A program made the position numbers and the translations under genes. A stretch of 64,000 bases of DNA from Daucus carota subsp. sativus (lineage: Eukaryota > Streptophyta > Magnoliopsida > Apiales > Apiaceae). Positions 11,874 to 23,522 of the stretch are shown one piece after another. Location: positions 34,086,610 to 34,150,609 of the forward strand of contig NC_030382.2 of NCBI RefSeq assembly GCF_001625215.2, given 5' to 3'. Within the stretch, counting starts at the first letter, position 1, and each line of letters opens with the position of its first letter. Below the pieces are notes generated by a model. It saw only the letters and a list, made by a program, of their open reading frames with translations. It did no database searches and had not been told where the DNA came from.

Positions 11874-13488
11874 TGTTGATAGAGGAATTTGGTAATCAAC
11901 AAAGATGAGGTTCATGGCCGGAATCAAGATCCGTGACGGTGGTTTTGGTCGCCGGAGAGTGGTGGTTGTTTGTTTTAGGGGGTGGCTGAGATTAGGGTTT
12001 TGAGTTGGTCTCACGTGCTCTCAACTCATGATCCCCCAATGTGCCTACGTACCCCTATTTATAGGGGATCAAGCCATACGTAGTTCTATTGGACCAAGAG
12101 TCCTAGTTTGATCAGGACTAGGCCTCTTGGCGATAAGGTCGGAGATAGGCCGAAGGCCCATCTTGGAGAATCCTACTCCTGTTAGAATTAGTCTTGAGTA
12201 TGACTACCCCAGACTCCTAATCCAAATAGATCACGGATTCAACGATATCTCCACTACGAGAGATAGCATCTACCACGACTCTTATGGAGAAGTTATCTGG
12301 GAGAGCCATGGCTAACCCCTCGAGGTGCAGGGACATGTCCTCACCTCTCGGTGAGGTCTTCATCTTCAAACAAGGTAGACAAGGAGCCGAATTACACGAT
12401 CGTCTCAATCCCCCGATGAGGGCTAACTCACCAGAATACAGGATCCAGACATATGATCGGCCTTCGTGTTACCCCGGAGGGCCTTCAAGAGCCATGATCA
12501 CCTCAAGCCCCCACACGAGGGTTAACTCGGCAGATAGCAGGATTGAGGATTGTAGATCATGCCCGGATGAGCCCGGGAACTATCAGATGAGCCTGATAAC
12601 TACCAAATGAGCTTGGTAACTAGTCTTCATATCCCTCGGAAGGGTTGTCACGGAGACTCACTCATCCTCTTTCTTTCATCATGTATTTCATAACTATGCC
12701 TCTTCTGAGTCAAAGGACGCGCCCTGATAGGGAGGACGTGTCCTTCCCAATTCCCGTCTTCATCCCTGTTTACTGGACAAGAGACCGCACCTCCCGGGCC
12801 ATGTCTGGGGAGGGCGCGTCCTTCCCTTATCTTGTCTTCAATCCTCCTTACTGGACAAGAGACCACACCTCCCGGGCCATGTCTGGGGAGGGCGCGTCCT
12901 CCCCTCCACATGATATACAAAAACGGCTACAACACCTCGGAAGAGTCGTCGTATCCCCCGGAGGGGTCGTCATATCCCCCCGGAGGGGTAGGTCTTCCTA
13001 TCCCCGGAGGGACGGTCTTCGTCTCCCTCGGAAGGGTTGTCTCAGCGAATGTACACTCTCTCATAAGAAGAGCCTTCTTACAACACATCAGACAGGTCCT
13101 TCTTTAACATGAGGTCGCGCCCCCGGGGAGGCGAGGACACCCCGTTAAAGGCACGCCCTTGGTCTTCATCTCATTGTCAACTTCTTACAAGGGACGCGCC
13201 CCTCGGTCACCTCCGAAGAGGGCGTGCCCTCCTCCACATATTACAGGACGTGGGTGGACGGAGGTCGGTCGCGTCTCTCCATCAACACTCTCAAGTAAGG
13301 CGTCCCTCCTTGTGACTCGGAGGACGCGTCCTTTTCAAGCAACACCAAGGGTCGGTCGCGTCCTCACTTTATAAGCAGGAGGACGCGTCCTTCCTTTATA
13401 TAGGACTCTTAGCCCAATTCATGTCTTACTTAGTTAAACTAAGTACATACTTGGCCCAACAAGGACCTAGCCAAATTTGGCTATAACA
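11874..13488 (-). repeat. Long terminal repeat (5' LTR in minus orientation)
   Basis: 1,615 bp, same length as the left LTR and without visible differences. The minus-strand TATA-like motif falls at 12056-12065. This copy would drive the transcript that starts near the primer-binding site at 11852-11870. Confidence 0.9.
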
Positions 13489-13547
13489 CTGACTCGCCAT
13501 TCTGGAAAGCAGTTGAACATATGACAGTCTCTCCGGACCATGTTATC
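13489..13547. repeat. 59-bp flanking direct repeat, right copy
   Basis: Exact second copy of 7820-7878, adjoining the right LTR terminus. Beyond it the sequence continues with CTCCAATCTC, which differs from the LTR that follows the left copy, so the duplication ends here. Confidence 0.95.
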
Positions 13548-14116
13548 CTCCAATCTCAAGATCACAATATATCTGTCGACAATAATTTATCCTCGTCATC
13601 AAAACTCAACATACACTGATCAGTTGAAGGGAAGAGAGAATACAAAGATATATAACTGGTATACTTGGGGATCATGGTTTTGTTCTTCTTGGTAATTGTT
13701 TTTTGACCCGAAATCGACCCGATTGCTGACACGAACACGACCCGTTACCCGAAATTGCCACCTCTGTATAACCCCTCCAAAGTACGACGTCATAGCAAGT
13801 GGACTTATAATTTTATTCATTTTGTTACACAAGTTGCATTATGCTCCACAAATTTGCATCAACTCATTTTCCCCTGTGTCCTATCTTCATTCTTTTAATT
13901 AATTTTGTAATTTTTTTTTTAAATCACTTCTTCTTTTTTAGCCAAAAGGAAGATACATATTTTAGTTCATAGGGAATTTTGGTGAATGGCAGATTCCAAA
14001 TTTTATTTAATTACTACTATGAGTGCAGTATAGTTTGGGTCCGTCGTAAAAGGTTTTGAATCATCCTTGGCCATTAAATATACAGTGGTGACTAAGAAAT
14101 AAACTTGGTCACTAAT
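13548..14116. other. Intergenic, remnant of a CCCGA-rich repeat
   Basis: No gene. A short stretch around 13700-13765 has ACCCGAAATCGACCCG and GACCCGTTACCCGAAATTG, typical of hAT-like plant repeats, but no termini are recognisable. Confidence 0.35.
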
Positions 14117-14260
14117 TTTTGAAACCAGACAAAATCAGAAAGTAACATAAATTAATAATGTAGTAATCCAATACAAGGAAGAAAAACACAAACAAGAAGT
14201 GAACAACTCCAAATCCGTGCCCTTGATTGTACTATGTTTCTTTAACATGTTACTACTTAT

Positions 14261-14542
14261 TTAGTTTCGTCTAGCTTTCTGCTTCAAAAGCACATCTCGC
14301 ATCTCAGCCGCATCAACCTGAGAAGGCACACCTTCAGGCCTGTAGTAGCCCGTGACAGGGTCAGGTCCCCAAGACCTATTCACCTGCGCCACCTCTTCTC
14401 CGCTTTTCTTCGACATCATGGCTCCACCGCTCCTCATCACACTCCCGCTCGTCAACGCGTATCCTCTCTTGCTCGCAACGCATACTTGCTCCACAACGAA
14501 AGCAGAGATCAATTTAACGTTGCATAGAGATGCAGGCGCCAT
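14261..14542 (-). CDS. LEA_3 family protein (SAG21/Lea5-like), copy A, 93 aa
   Basis: Small basic protein of the late-embryogenesis-abundant group 3 Pfam family (SAG21/Lea5), small stress-induced proteins usually imported into mitochondria. The N-terminus is basic and Ala/Ser/Val-rich without acidic residues (about 1-40), like a presequence. Residues 58-71 carry the family signature WGPDPVTGYYRPEG, followed by VDAAEMRDVLL. Most relatives have one intron; here the frame is continuous. The start is the ATG at 14542. A TATA box lies at 14671-14678 on the minus strand. It differs from copy B at nine of 93 residues (30, 36, 45, 47, 57, 83, 84, 88, 90). Confidence 0.9.
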   Translation of the reverse strand: MAPASLCNVKLISAFVVEQVCVASKRGYALTSGSVMRSGGAMMSKKSGEEVAQVNRSWGPDPVTGYYRPEGVPSQVDAAEMRDVLLKQKARRN

Positions 14543-14670
14543 CAAAGAAGTGCAAATAAATAGAAGACGAACTCGAAAATGTGTTTCGGCTTCCTGAATA
14601 TTTAAGAGATATTCAAGAAGTAGTAGTAGCTTATTGTGAATGGTTTATGTTGAGTGTTGTGTGTGCGGGT

Positions 14671-14678
14671 ATATATAG
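14671..14678 (-). promoter_or_regulatory. TATA box of LEA copy A
   Basis: CTATATAT on the minus strand, 129 bp upstream of the ATG. The flanking block (TATATAGAG, AGCAGAGAAAGGCAG, GGATCCTTC on plus) is conserved at the same distance in front of LEA copy B, supporting a functional core promoter. Confidence 0.75.
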
Positions 14679-16746
14679 AGTTTTGGAAAGCAGAGAAAGG
14701 CAGAGGATCCTTCGTGAGTTAAAAACTCAGTATGCGTTATACGCGTTTATTAGGTCGGCCAGCTGGATTATTGTGGTAAAATGCAAGGTTAATAAAGGGA
14801 CAAGGGTTATGTTTTGGAAGAGTCAGAGCCATAGAAAGTGGACTAAGTAGTAAAGGGACATTTGTCATTTGAGGCTATTGGAAGGGTCATTTTTGGCTTT
14901 GGCCTTTGTTCAGTTGCCAACTTGCTTCCTCTAATATTTGAGACTATTAGATATACATTGCATCTTTCAGTTTAAGAGTGTCGTGGGCCTTTGATATTTA
15001 GTAACGGTTCGGTTTATTAATTTTATGAAAACATTATTTGAAAAGCGAGTATCGGGATTAATTGATTATCGTACGGTGATTAATCAGAATGATAAGTCGG
15101 AACCTTAATCAAGTATATTACAATTATGTGATAAAATTTAATTTATTAACTTTATGATATTAAATTTAGAAAAATATATTATGATTAATCGGATTGAAAA
15201 ATTATATCAGTTGAAAAATTATATCAGTAAAATTATTGTTAATAATTGAGTCACAAATCGGACAGCATATAATAATAATTGGGCAGCATTCGTATACGTA
15301 CTGTCATTGTGTATTCAATTATTGCACCCTTCACCCAGCATATCTTTTTTTTATATATTGTCTGTGCGATTACATGTCTTCTGTTTATCAGAAGTTTCTG
15401 GATTCGTTATTACATTTAACTAAGTCGTCATATATGTTAGTAAAATATTGTATTCGTGGCAGCGATATGAACAGGTGGCGTTTCCTGAGCTTGCCAAACT
15501 TGCATTGTGGTTTGTGACTACGATTCTTTAACAACTCCTCTGCGATGAGTATTTGACGTGCTTTAACATCTCATATCTTTTGTTATGTTTTGGAGGGAAG
15601 AATGGAAGTGAACTTATAGAATTAAAATAAAATACTAAATTAGAGATAATAGAGAAATTTTAAAAAAAAGGTAGATTTAAAATTATTATGATGAAATTTT
15701 GAGAAGAAACTTGATATAAAGTAGAATAAAGCATTTGTTAATTGAGAGTGTGAATTTTCATATAATTTTATAATTGGTTAAGGAATAGAATGAATGAGAA
15801 ATAAAAATTTTAAATAATTATTCATAACATAATCCAAATTTGATTTTCTAAATTCATTCATCCCAATTTCCAATCAAATATAATATCGATGAATCTCATT
15901 TTTGTGGACAATTTAATCTGTCTGCAGAGAATAGTAGATACGGTGGGATCAACAGCATTTGGTCCATCTTTATATTCTTTCACTTTTCTTTAAGCCTATT
16001 AATCTATAGAAGATGCGCTCTAACATTTTTTTGTCCAATAAGAATAAACAAAGCCGGTATCGCAATTGTTTTGTACATCCAACTATCCAAGTATCCAACT
16101 CTCCACTGATACTTACGGCTCTTTATTTGCTTTATTCTGATTCAGTAAGCAGAGAATAAATATATGCTATGTATACTAAGGTTGTATATTAGAAGTGATT
16201 TCTAGGTTCTATAGTTGTGTGTAATATTTATGTTATGTTATTAATTCATGTTTCTTAGCATATTAAATTAAATTTTTGTTTATTCATTAATCATGTGATT
16301 AATTTAATTAATTGTCAATCAATTCTTTTATTATGTGCTTCATCCTACGACTGCACAAAACACCCTTATTTCTGGCAAGCTCCTCTAATTGAAAGAGAAT
16401 CCCAAACAGTTTTTATTTTCGTGGCTTTTTATTTAGTAGCTTACTTCTACGAATTCAGCATTGTTGAGAGTTTAAACCAAATTCTTGAGATCCTCACATT
16501 TAGCATTTAGACAGCTCAATGACAAAAAAAACAGGATGGATCAGAAACTATATTAAATTCGAGTATATTGATACTTGGTTATACTCACCTTGATTTAATT
16601 ATGTATATTGAAATTATAACCGATTATGCGGCTAATTGTCAACATAGACAATGCTTAGAGTATGTCTAATTTATATTTACAAGCTGACAGCAACGTCCAA
16701 CAACAACATTTTTTTTTATATCTCTACAATATCTGTTTATTTTTAA

Positions 16747-17435
16747 GAGTTAATTGCAATTGGCACCCCTTTAGTTTCAGCATAATGCGCATTGCACCTA
16801 ATAGTTTTGGAAAATACATTTTGCAACCCCAGACTTTTAACCCGTAGACACTTTGCACCCTTTCCGTTAATTTCTACCGTTACCGTTAACTTTTGCAGGG
16901 GCATTTTGGGAAATTTAATTATATTTAATTAAAATCAGACCTTTATTTAAATTTTCTGACCATCTAAGCGATATTTTTCGGAAAAACTTAAAGAACGAAA
17001 GTTGTAGAGGATAAAAAAATCTTTTTAGAACAATAAGGTTCAAAATTTAAATAATTATTTAAAAATGATTGTTCATTTTTACAAGATTGCTAATTTTTGA
17101 ATTTTTTTAGAATAATTATAAAAAGAATTACGAAAATTTTGAACCTTATAGTTCTAAGAAGATCTTTTTATTCTCTACAACTTTCGTTCTTTAAGCTTTT
17201 CCGAAAAATATCGTTTAGATGGTAAGATAATTTAAATAAAGGTCTAATTTTAATTAAATATAATTAAATTTCCCAAAATGCCCCTGCAAAAGTTAACGGT
17301 AACGACAGAAATTAACGGAAATGGTGCAAAGTGTCTATGGGTTAAAAGTCTGGGGTTGCAAAGTGTATTTTTCAAAACTATTAGGTGTAATATGCATTAT
17401 GCTGAAATTAAAGGGGTGCCAATTGCAATTAACTC
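16747..17435. mobile_element. MULE-type foldback MITE with 9-bp TSD
   Basis: A 689-bp element with long inverted arms of roughly 300 bp: left end GAGTTAATTGCAATTGGC, right end its inverse complement. It is flanked by the perfect 9-bp duplication TATTTTTAA (16738-16746 and 17436-17444), the size made by Mutator-like transposases. The arms share CACTTTGCACC, GTTAACGGTAAC and CTACAACTTTCGTTCTT blocks. No coding capacity; the open frame at 17278 is an arm. The paralogous site in the duplicated unit is empty at 25158-25166. Confidence 0.93.
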
Positions 17436-17444
17436 TATTTTTAA

Positions 17445-18100
17445 TGATAGGATAAAGCTAAGCTTTGAGGCTTCCAAAGGGCAAAATTAAATACATTAAT
17501 CTTATCCTCTGTTTGATGATCCGTTTGATTCGGATAATATATATGTTCACTTTATTTTTCTTTTCGTTTTGAGGATAATGTTTTCTGAATTAATTTATGT
17601 TTAAATTTTAAATAATATTATATAATGTATAGCTTAGAACTTACCGAGAAAGATTGATAAAAAATAAATAATAATACACTTTATTTATAACAATCTAAAA
17701 TAATATAATAATATACGATTAATTTTAAAACATAATCAATATAATCAATAACAAATTTTATGTATGTACTCTTATCCAATTTAGTCACTAATTTTAACTA
17801 ATCTCTCCAATTACATAAATATGGTTAACATTTAATGAATATGCAATTAAATTACGACATATATTCCATCGCGGAAGAAATAAAGAAAGCATATTATTAC
17901 ACTCTAATGAGATCTGTAACATTCTTTAATTGGTTGACCGTGCTCTATTTGTTTGCAATATTGCAATCACAGACAATTTATTAGTGCTGTTATGCGGCTA
18001 ATTGTCGACAAAGGCCATGTCTTGTAAACATAAACAATTTGAATAGAATTCAAAATGTTCCGGGGGATACTGCTCCCTATTGTTGAGTGATATGACTAAA
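17445..18100. other. Intergenic AT-rich sequence
   Basis: No gene recognised. The first part still belongs to LEA duplication unit 1; the remainder is AT-rich without recognisable termini. Confidence 0.35.
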
Positions 18101-18653
18101 AGGATAAATATCAAATAAATCACTTGTTTCATCCAAATGTATCAATTGAGTCACTGATTCTCAAATTGATTCAAATGAGACACTCATTAGAAAAATTTGT
18201 ATCAAAAATATCACTCTATCGTTAGTCGAAATTTTGAAAGTATTATATATCGAGTTTCGCACATGTTTTATGAATAGTATTTTATCCAAATGAAAGCTTC
18301 TGAATTCTACTATTTTCGCTAATATTTTCAGATTTTTAAAATTTTATCAACTATTTATTTTTAATTTTTTGATTGTTTTATTTGATTTAAATAAAAAAAA
18401 ATAGGAGATAAACTTTTAAAAATCTAAAAGTATTAGCGAAAATAGTAGACATCAGAATTTTTCATTTGGATGTAGTACCATTCATAAAAGATGTGCGAAA
18501 CTCAATATATAATACTTTCAAAATTTCGACTAACGATAGAGTGATATTTTTGATACAAATTTTTCTAATGAGTGTCTCATTTGAGTCAATTTAGGAATCA
18601 GTGACTCAATTGATACATTTGGACGAAACGAGTAACCTACTTGATATTTATCC
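18101..18653. mobile_element. Foldback MITE, 553 bp
   Basis: Long imperfect palindrome. Left arm begins AGGATAAATATCAAATAAA, right arm ends CTTGATATTTATCC. Arms share TCAATTGAGTCACTGA, ACTCATTAGAAAAATTTGTA, TATCACTCTATCGTTAGTCG and TACTATTTTCGCTAATA. A possible CTAAA duplication flanks it, but the target site is not certain, so the superfamily is left open. Confidence 0.75.
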
Positions 18654-18697
18654 CTAAACCTGAATTAGGCTTTCTAATATAATATCATGATGTTAAA

Positions 18698-19663
18698 TCT
18701 ATACTATTATATACTTATATATAATAAGCGTAAGGGAGATAATTTGGTCGCATAGTCCTCTGGTCCAAAAGCTTATCATCCGTTGGATCTTATATTGAAC
18801 AAATAAGCACCGTTGGATTGGAAAATTAACTTCTGTTCTACAAGGCAACTGATATCACCTTGCATATTTATAATTCCTTTTCTGAATCCAAAACAAATTC
18901 CGTCTTTCACGTGTATATGATTTTTTTAATCCCAAATAAATATTTCCTACCAGTTTTATTCGTAGAATCATATAAATCTCACCGTCACAATTTTTTTTAT
19001 AATATATTTTAAAATTAATAAGCCGGATTTATGTGATTAGCAAATACAAAAACTTTTTCTTAATCCAAAATAGATTCTACCTTCTTATTGCATGTTTATG
19101 ATTCCTTTTCTTAATTCAAAAACAAATTATGTTTATCAATTTTAATTTAAAACCATATAAATTTTTTGAAAAATATTTAAATCATATTATATATTTTTTT
19201 ATTTTTTTTTAACTTAGGAACCCGCAACCGCTACCCTTCGGGTCACGCAAGAGGATACATGTCCTCTCTTTGACCAGCTAAACCAACCCTTGCGGGCTAT
19301 TTAAATCACACTATAATAATTCTAATATAAAATACATTTATAAATATAATCTAATAAGAGTTGGCAATAACGTATTCCACTCAAAATATATTAAAATTTG
19401 ATAGAAAGAATTTAATACTTTGGCAGGGTACATACGAGAAAAGGAATGATTTCATTACAATAGTTAATTTGAAGCCATTAATGGCTGTGATGATGTATTT
19501 ACCACAGTTTTAACTTACAAACAAATTATAATTTCGAATTTTATTTTATTGAAAATTTTAATTTATTATTTATAAATTAAATTTCTTCACACCATTTAAA
19601 ATATATTTAAGAAATTTATAAATAATTAAAAAGCTCCCGTGCCTTGCACGGGCTATAAGCTAG
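18698..19663 (+). mobile_element. Helitron-like element 1
   Basis: Begins TCTATACTATTATATA directly after an A and ends in a GC-rich hairpin (CCCGTGCCTTGCACGGG) followed by CTATAAG and CTAG, directly before T. These are Helitron hallmarks (A|TC...CTAG|T, 3' hairpin, no target duplication). 966 bp, non-autonomous: no Rep/helicase sequence. A minus-strand SINE fragment is nested at 19202-19298. Confidence 0.8.
19202..19298 (-). mobile_element. tRNA-derived SINE, internally deleted
   Basis: Read on the minus strand: ATAGCCCGCAAGGGTTGG, an A-box-like GGTTTAGCTGGTC, then GAGGACATGTATCCTC, then GAAGGGTAGCGG and GCGGGTTCC, then an A-run. It matches both ends of the longer SINE at 45723 but lacks about 130 bp from the middle. 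Confidence 0.7.
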
Positions 19664-21208
19664 TACTATTAAAGCCGAAACATTAAAAATTTGGTCGGTC
19701 GGTACTTGGGCCAAAATACGGGCATATCTATATAACTAATTATTCTTTTTAATTTGGGTCAAATTACGGGCCTATCTATATAACCAATTAATAATTCTTT
19801 TAAAATTGTCGGTACTTGGGTCAAAATACGAGCCTATCTATATAACTAATTATTCTTTTTAATTTGGGCCAAATTACGGGCCTATCTATATAACCAATTA
19901 ATAATTCTTTTAAAATCGAAACAATAAAAGTTTGGTAGGTCAGTGCTTGGGCCAAAATACGGGTCTATCTATATAACAAATTATTCTGGACCTATCTATA
20001 TAACCAATTATCTTTTTTAATTGGTAATCGATATAACCAATTAATCCTTTTAATTGAAATATATTACCTTTTTTATATTTCTAACTAAAAAACTTAATCT
20101 TCTAAAATAACATTGAGAAACATGGTAATTACTTTTTTTAACTAAAATATATTATCTTTTCATAAATTTTCTAACTAAAAAATTAATCTTTTACAATTAA
20201 TACGGACATGGGCGACATATTTATACGTAAAGATGTGGGCCAAAAATCTAAATGTCAAATAATAAAAAATAGAGGGAGTATTATTATATTGGTAGGGCGG
20301 TCGGTACTTGCACCGAAGTACGGGCCTATCTATATATAAAACCAATTATTCTTTTTAACTAAAATAAATTAACTTTATATATTTATTAGCTAAAAGAACT
20401 CAATCTTCTAAAATAATATCGAGCAACATAGTAATTGTCTTTTTAATCAAAACACGTTATCATTTTTAGATTTTCTAACTAAAAAATCGAGTTTTTACAA
20501 TCAACACGGACGTCATATATATTAAAATATAATATCATTAAATATAATTATTAATAAATAACATGTCATATTATTAAACCAAAAATACATTAATAACATT
20601 ATTTTTAAATACTCTAATGATCTCACATTAAAAGAAATATTACAAATCTATCATATACTATATATTATTACAATATTAATAAAGCTGAAATAAAAAGTTC
20701 ACTTGGTCGGTCAGTTAGTAGAGTTGGTGAATGGGTTGGTATTCGACCCACGGAGCTCTTGAATTTATAACATGTTATAGTATATTTTTTATCATCTATC
20801 AAACCAAAACATTAAATTCAAATTAGTATGATGGGTCGGTATTTGGTTTCATGCGTCTCTTTAAACTATAATATGTCTTATACCATATTATTAATTATTA
20901 ATAACGAAATATTAAAAAAGGTTGATTGGTTAGTTTATATATGAGTTTATAGGCCTTCTTAAATTATAACATGTAAAAAAAAATATTTTAACATTCTCAT
21001 TAAAATATATATGTTCGACCTAATATTTAATTAGCCATTTGACGGACTTAACTATGAAGAATTTATCCAACTGCTAAATAAAATATTTATTTAACCATAT
21101 TATTCTATCATAATTTTATTTTTACAATAAAATTAGATAAATTTAAGATATATAAAATAAAATAACAAATATGTTAACCGCCCGTGCATTGCACGGGTTA
21201 TAAGCTAG
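19664..21208 (+). mobile_element. Helitron-like element 2, abutting element 1
   Basis: Starts TACTATTAAAGCCGAAAC, a typical Helitron 5' sequence lacking its first bases, at the very base after element 1's CTAG. It ends with the hairpin CCCGTGCATTGCACGGG, then TTATAAG, CTAG, T. Contains an array of about 117-bp units (19690-20000) with CGGGCCTATCTATATAACC. A second 5'-like motif (ATTAATAAAGCTGAAATAA) at about 20677 suggests a nested copy. No ORF of note. Confidence 0.7.
19690..20010. repeat. About 117-bp tandem array in Helitron 2
   Basis: Two to three units, each with TTGGGCCAAAATACGGGC, TATCTATATAACTAATTATT and CAATTAATAATTCTTTTAAA. Variants carry single-base changes and the last unit is shortened. 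Confidence 0.75.
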
Positions 21209-21530
21209 TAATTTCTTTAAACGAGTAAGCCATATAATGAAATTACATCATTTTCTTAAATATCAATATCTACTGCTCAAATATCAAACTTAAGTGAGTT
21301 TTTCATCCATTCCAGTCTAATCTAATTTTTTTAATCCATTCCAATTAAAGGAAGTTTGTAAGACTTGCGAGGACCTGCCAAACCAAACTCCCCGTGTCGA
21401 AAGTGGCAGGTGGCCAAAGGGAATTGATGAACCGATACCAATTAGCTCAAAATAATTTCTTTTCGGGCGTAAATTTTTTTGGATATATTCCTTTGCAGTT
21501 GAATATGTAAGAAATATTGACTCCAACATA
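21209..21530. other. Intergenic, no gene seen
   Basis: AT-rich spacer between the Helitron block and the second LEA duplication unit. The minus-strand open frame here starts without recognisable family similarity and is not called. Confidence 0.35.
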
Positions 21531-21672
21531 AATTTTTGAAGCAAGACAATAATCAGAAAAGCAACATATATTGATCATGTAATACAAGGAAGAAAATCAC
21601 AAATATAAAGTGAAGCACTCCATATTTGCATCCTTGATTATACTACGGTGATTCGACAATTATATTATTTAT

Positions 21673-21954
21673 TTAGTTTCGTCTAGTTTTCGGCTTCAAA
21701 AGCATCTCTCGCATCTCAGCCGCATCAACCTGAGAAGGAACGCCTTCAGGCCTGTAGTAGCCGGTGACAGGGTCCGGTCCCCAAGGCCTATTCACCTGCG
21801 CCACCTCTTCTCCGCCCTTGTTCGACATCATGGCTCCGCCGCTCCTCACCACACTCCCGCTCGTCGACGCGTATCCTCTCTTGCTCGCAACGCATACTTG
21901 CTCTACGACGAAAGCAGAGATGAGTTTCACGTTGCATAGAGATGCAGGAGCCAT
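21673..21954 (-). CDS. LEA_3 family protein (SAG21/Lea5-like), copy B, 93 aa
   Basis: Tandem paralogue of the gene at 14261, 84 of 93 residues identical. Same layout: a basic presequence-like N-terminus, a Gly/Met-rich centre, WGPDPVTGYYRPEG at 58-71 and the VDAAEMREMLL helix. The start ATG is at 21954. The TATA box (22084-22092) sits 130 bp upstream, as in copy A. Stress-related mitochondrial function is inferred from the family. Conserved coding sequence beside strongly diverged flanks suggests both copies are under selection. Confidence 0.9.
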   Translation of the reverse strand: MAPASLCNVKLISAFVVEQVCVASKRGYASTSGSVVRSGGAMMSNKGGEEVAQVNRPWGPDPVTGYYRPEGVPSQVDAAEMREMLLKPKTRRN

Positions 21955-22083
21955 TGAGTGAATGCAAATAAGTTAATTGAAACTCGTAGCTAGATGGTAT
22001 TCGAATTCTTGAATATTGAAGAGAACTCGAATAGTTTGGGTAGTGGCTAGTTGTGAATGGTTATTGTTGAGGGATTTATGCGG

Positions 22084-22092
22084 TATATATAG
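22084..22092 (-). promoter_or_regulatory. TATA box of LEA copy B
   Basis: CTATATATA on the minus strand, followed by the same GCAGAGAAAGGCAG block as copy A. Spacing to the ATG is conserved to within a base. Confidence 0.75.
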
Positions 22093-23522
22093 AGGTTTCT
22101 AGAGCAGAGAAAGGCAGGGGATCCTTCTTTGCCTAAAATACATGATACGCATTGATGAGGTCGGCCAGCAGGATGGATTATTGCGCTAAGGCCTTGACGT
22201 AATTATGGATGATTTTTGATTTGGTTATGATTTAGAATCAAAAATTGGACCGAATTACATATTAAACTTTTTTAATATAAAACAAAATCAACAACTTACT
22301 TAAAGATATATAACATACAGCTTGAAATTATATTTTCAATTAATTATTCAAAAATATTTAAAATTACAAAAATTTTATTCCACCATTTCAACTAAACACA
22401 TGATATCACAATTACTCGTTCCAAATCCATACCACCTCTCGAACAATGTATTTTTACAATATCAATGTATTTTATATTTTGTATGCATTTTTAAAAAATT
22501 AGTAAATTTCAATTCCCCTCTCAAAAGTTAAATTTACAGAATTTGGTTCATTTTTTTAAATATGCTATTATAATACACGAATTTCGGGATTTTAAAAATA
22601 TTAACCGTTGTTTTGAATATTTTATATGTAAATTATTATATATTTTTATTTTTAACAAATATATTTTAACATTAGATTGAGTTAATTCCGTCAATATTGA
22701 GACTTGCCTTCGTCCACGTATCTATATTTTCTCTTTAAATGATCATGGTTTAATTCAACATCACAAACACAATTCGAAATTGGCGCACCTTAATTCTATG
22801 TGGTCGGAACTCGGAAGAGTCAGAGCCACATAAGTAGACTAGTATTTGAGCCAACTGGAAGGTCAAACTTTAGTTCATTTCGGTGAAGCCACAAGCACAA
22901 CCTTTTTATTGAGGTGCCTACGTGCTTCCTTGCGTCTCCTTTTAAGTGGGTCATGCAACTATGCAAGCTAGCCACTTAGATATTTTCTGTTCAATGGCTC
23001 AGTGGTTTATGTTCATGCATTTCAGCCTAAGGTGTCGTGAGCCTTAGATATTTTATGAGGATACGATTTATTTATTTATATGTTATTATTGAGCATTATT
23101 TTCATCAGGATACGTATACGTTGTGTATTCAATTATTACGCTCCTATTTATAGTATTTACATTATTTTTGCTTTTCTTTTGTCTTCTGTATATACTTTTC
23201 CAGAAGTTTCTCAATTTTTTATTAGACCTAGCTCTCATTTTTGTGCAGATATTTTATGCGTCGCTGGAAGTGTTTATACAGGTGGCGTTTTATAAGGATG
23301 CCGAATTTTGACTGTGATTTTGGCTTCTTTGGATTTTTCCTTTACGTTGAACATTTCCTTTACGTCGAATGTTCAAACTCTAGTAATAAAAAGCATTTAG
23401 ACTTTCATAACACTGACAGGGTGTTTTGGTTTATGCTTTTCGTGTGTCACGTGAAGATACAATCCAAATCATACTAAATTAATTAAAACTTACCCGCAAA
23501 TATATTGTTAATATCTAATTAC

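Larger units (their letters stand above)
7879..13488 (-). mobile_element. Non-autonomous LTR retrotransposon (LARD-like)
   Basis: A 5,610-bp element: two 1,615-bp LTRs (7879-9493 and 11874-13488) around a 2,380-bp internal region. On the plus strand the LTRs begin TGTTGATAGAGG and end GGCTATAACA (TG..CA with TGTT/AACA ends). The primer-binding site and polypurine tract place transcription on the minus strand. No gag, protease, RT, RNase H, integrase or zinc-knuckle motif was found in any frame, so it must use another element's enzymes. The open frames of up to 155 aa within the LTRs are identical in both copies and are low-complexity by-products of GC-rich repeats. The matching LTRs indicate a very recent insertion. 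Confidence 0.9.
14117..17490. repeat. Segmental duplication, unit 1 (LEA locus A)
   Basis: Shows collinear similarity to 21531-25260. Paired landmarks: the LEA gene and its 3' flank (ATACAAGGAAGAAAA), the promoter (GCAGAGAAAGGCAG), TTGTGTATTCAATTATT at 15307 and 23121, TTTATTCTGATTCAGTAA at 16131 and 24397, ATATGCGGC at about 16625 and 25073, and CCAAAG-GC-AAATTAA near 17470 and 25240. The divergence is substantial outside the gene, and each unit has its own insertions. Boundaries are approximate. Confidence 0.75.

Noticed and set aside
17278..17490. 70-aa plus-strand frame
   Set aside because: It lies in the right arm of the MULE MITE and mirrors the left arm; not a gene.
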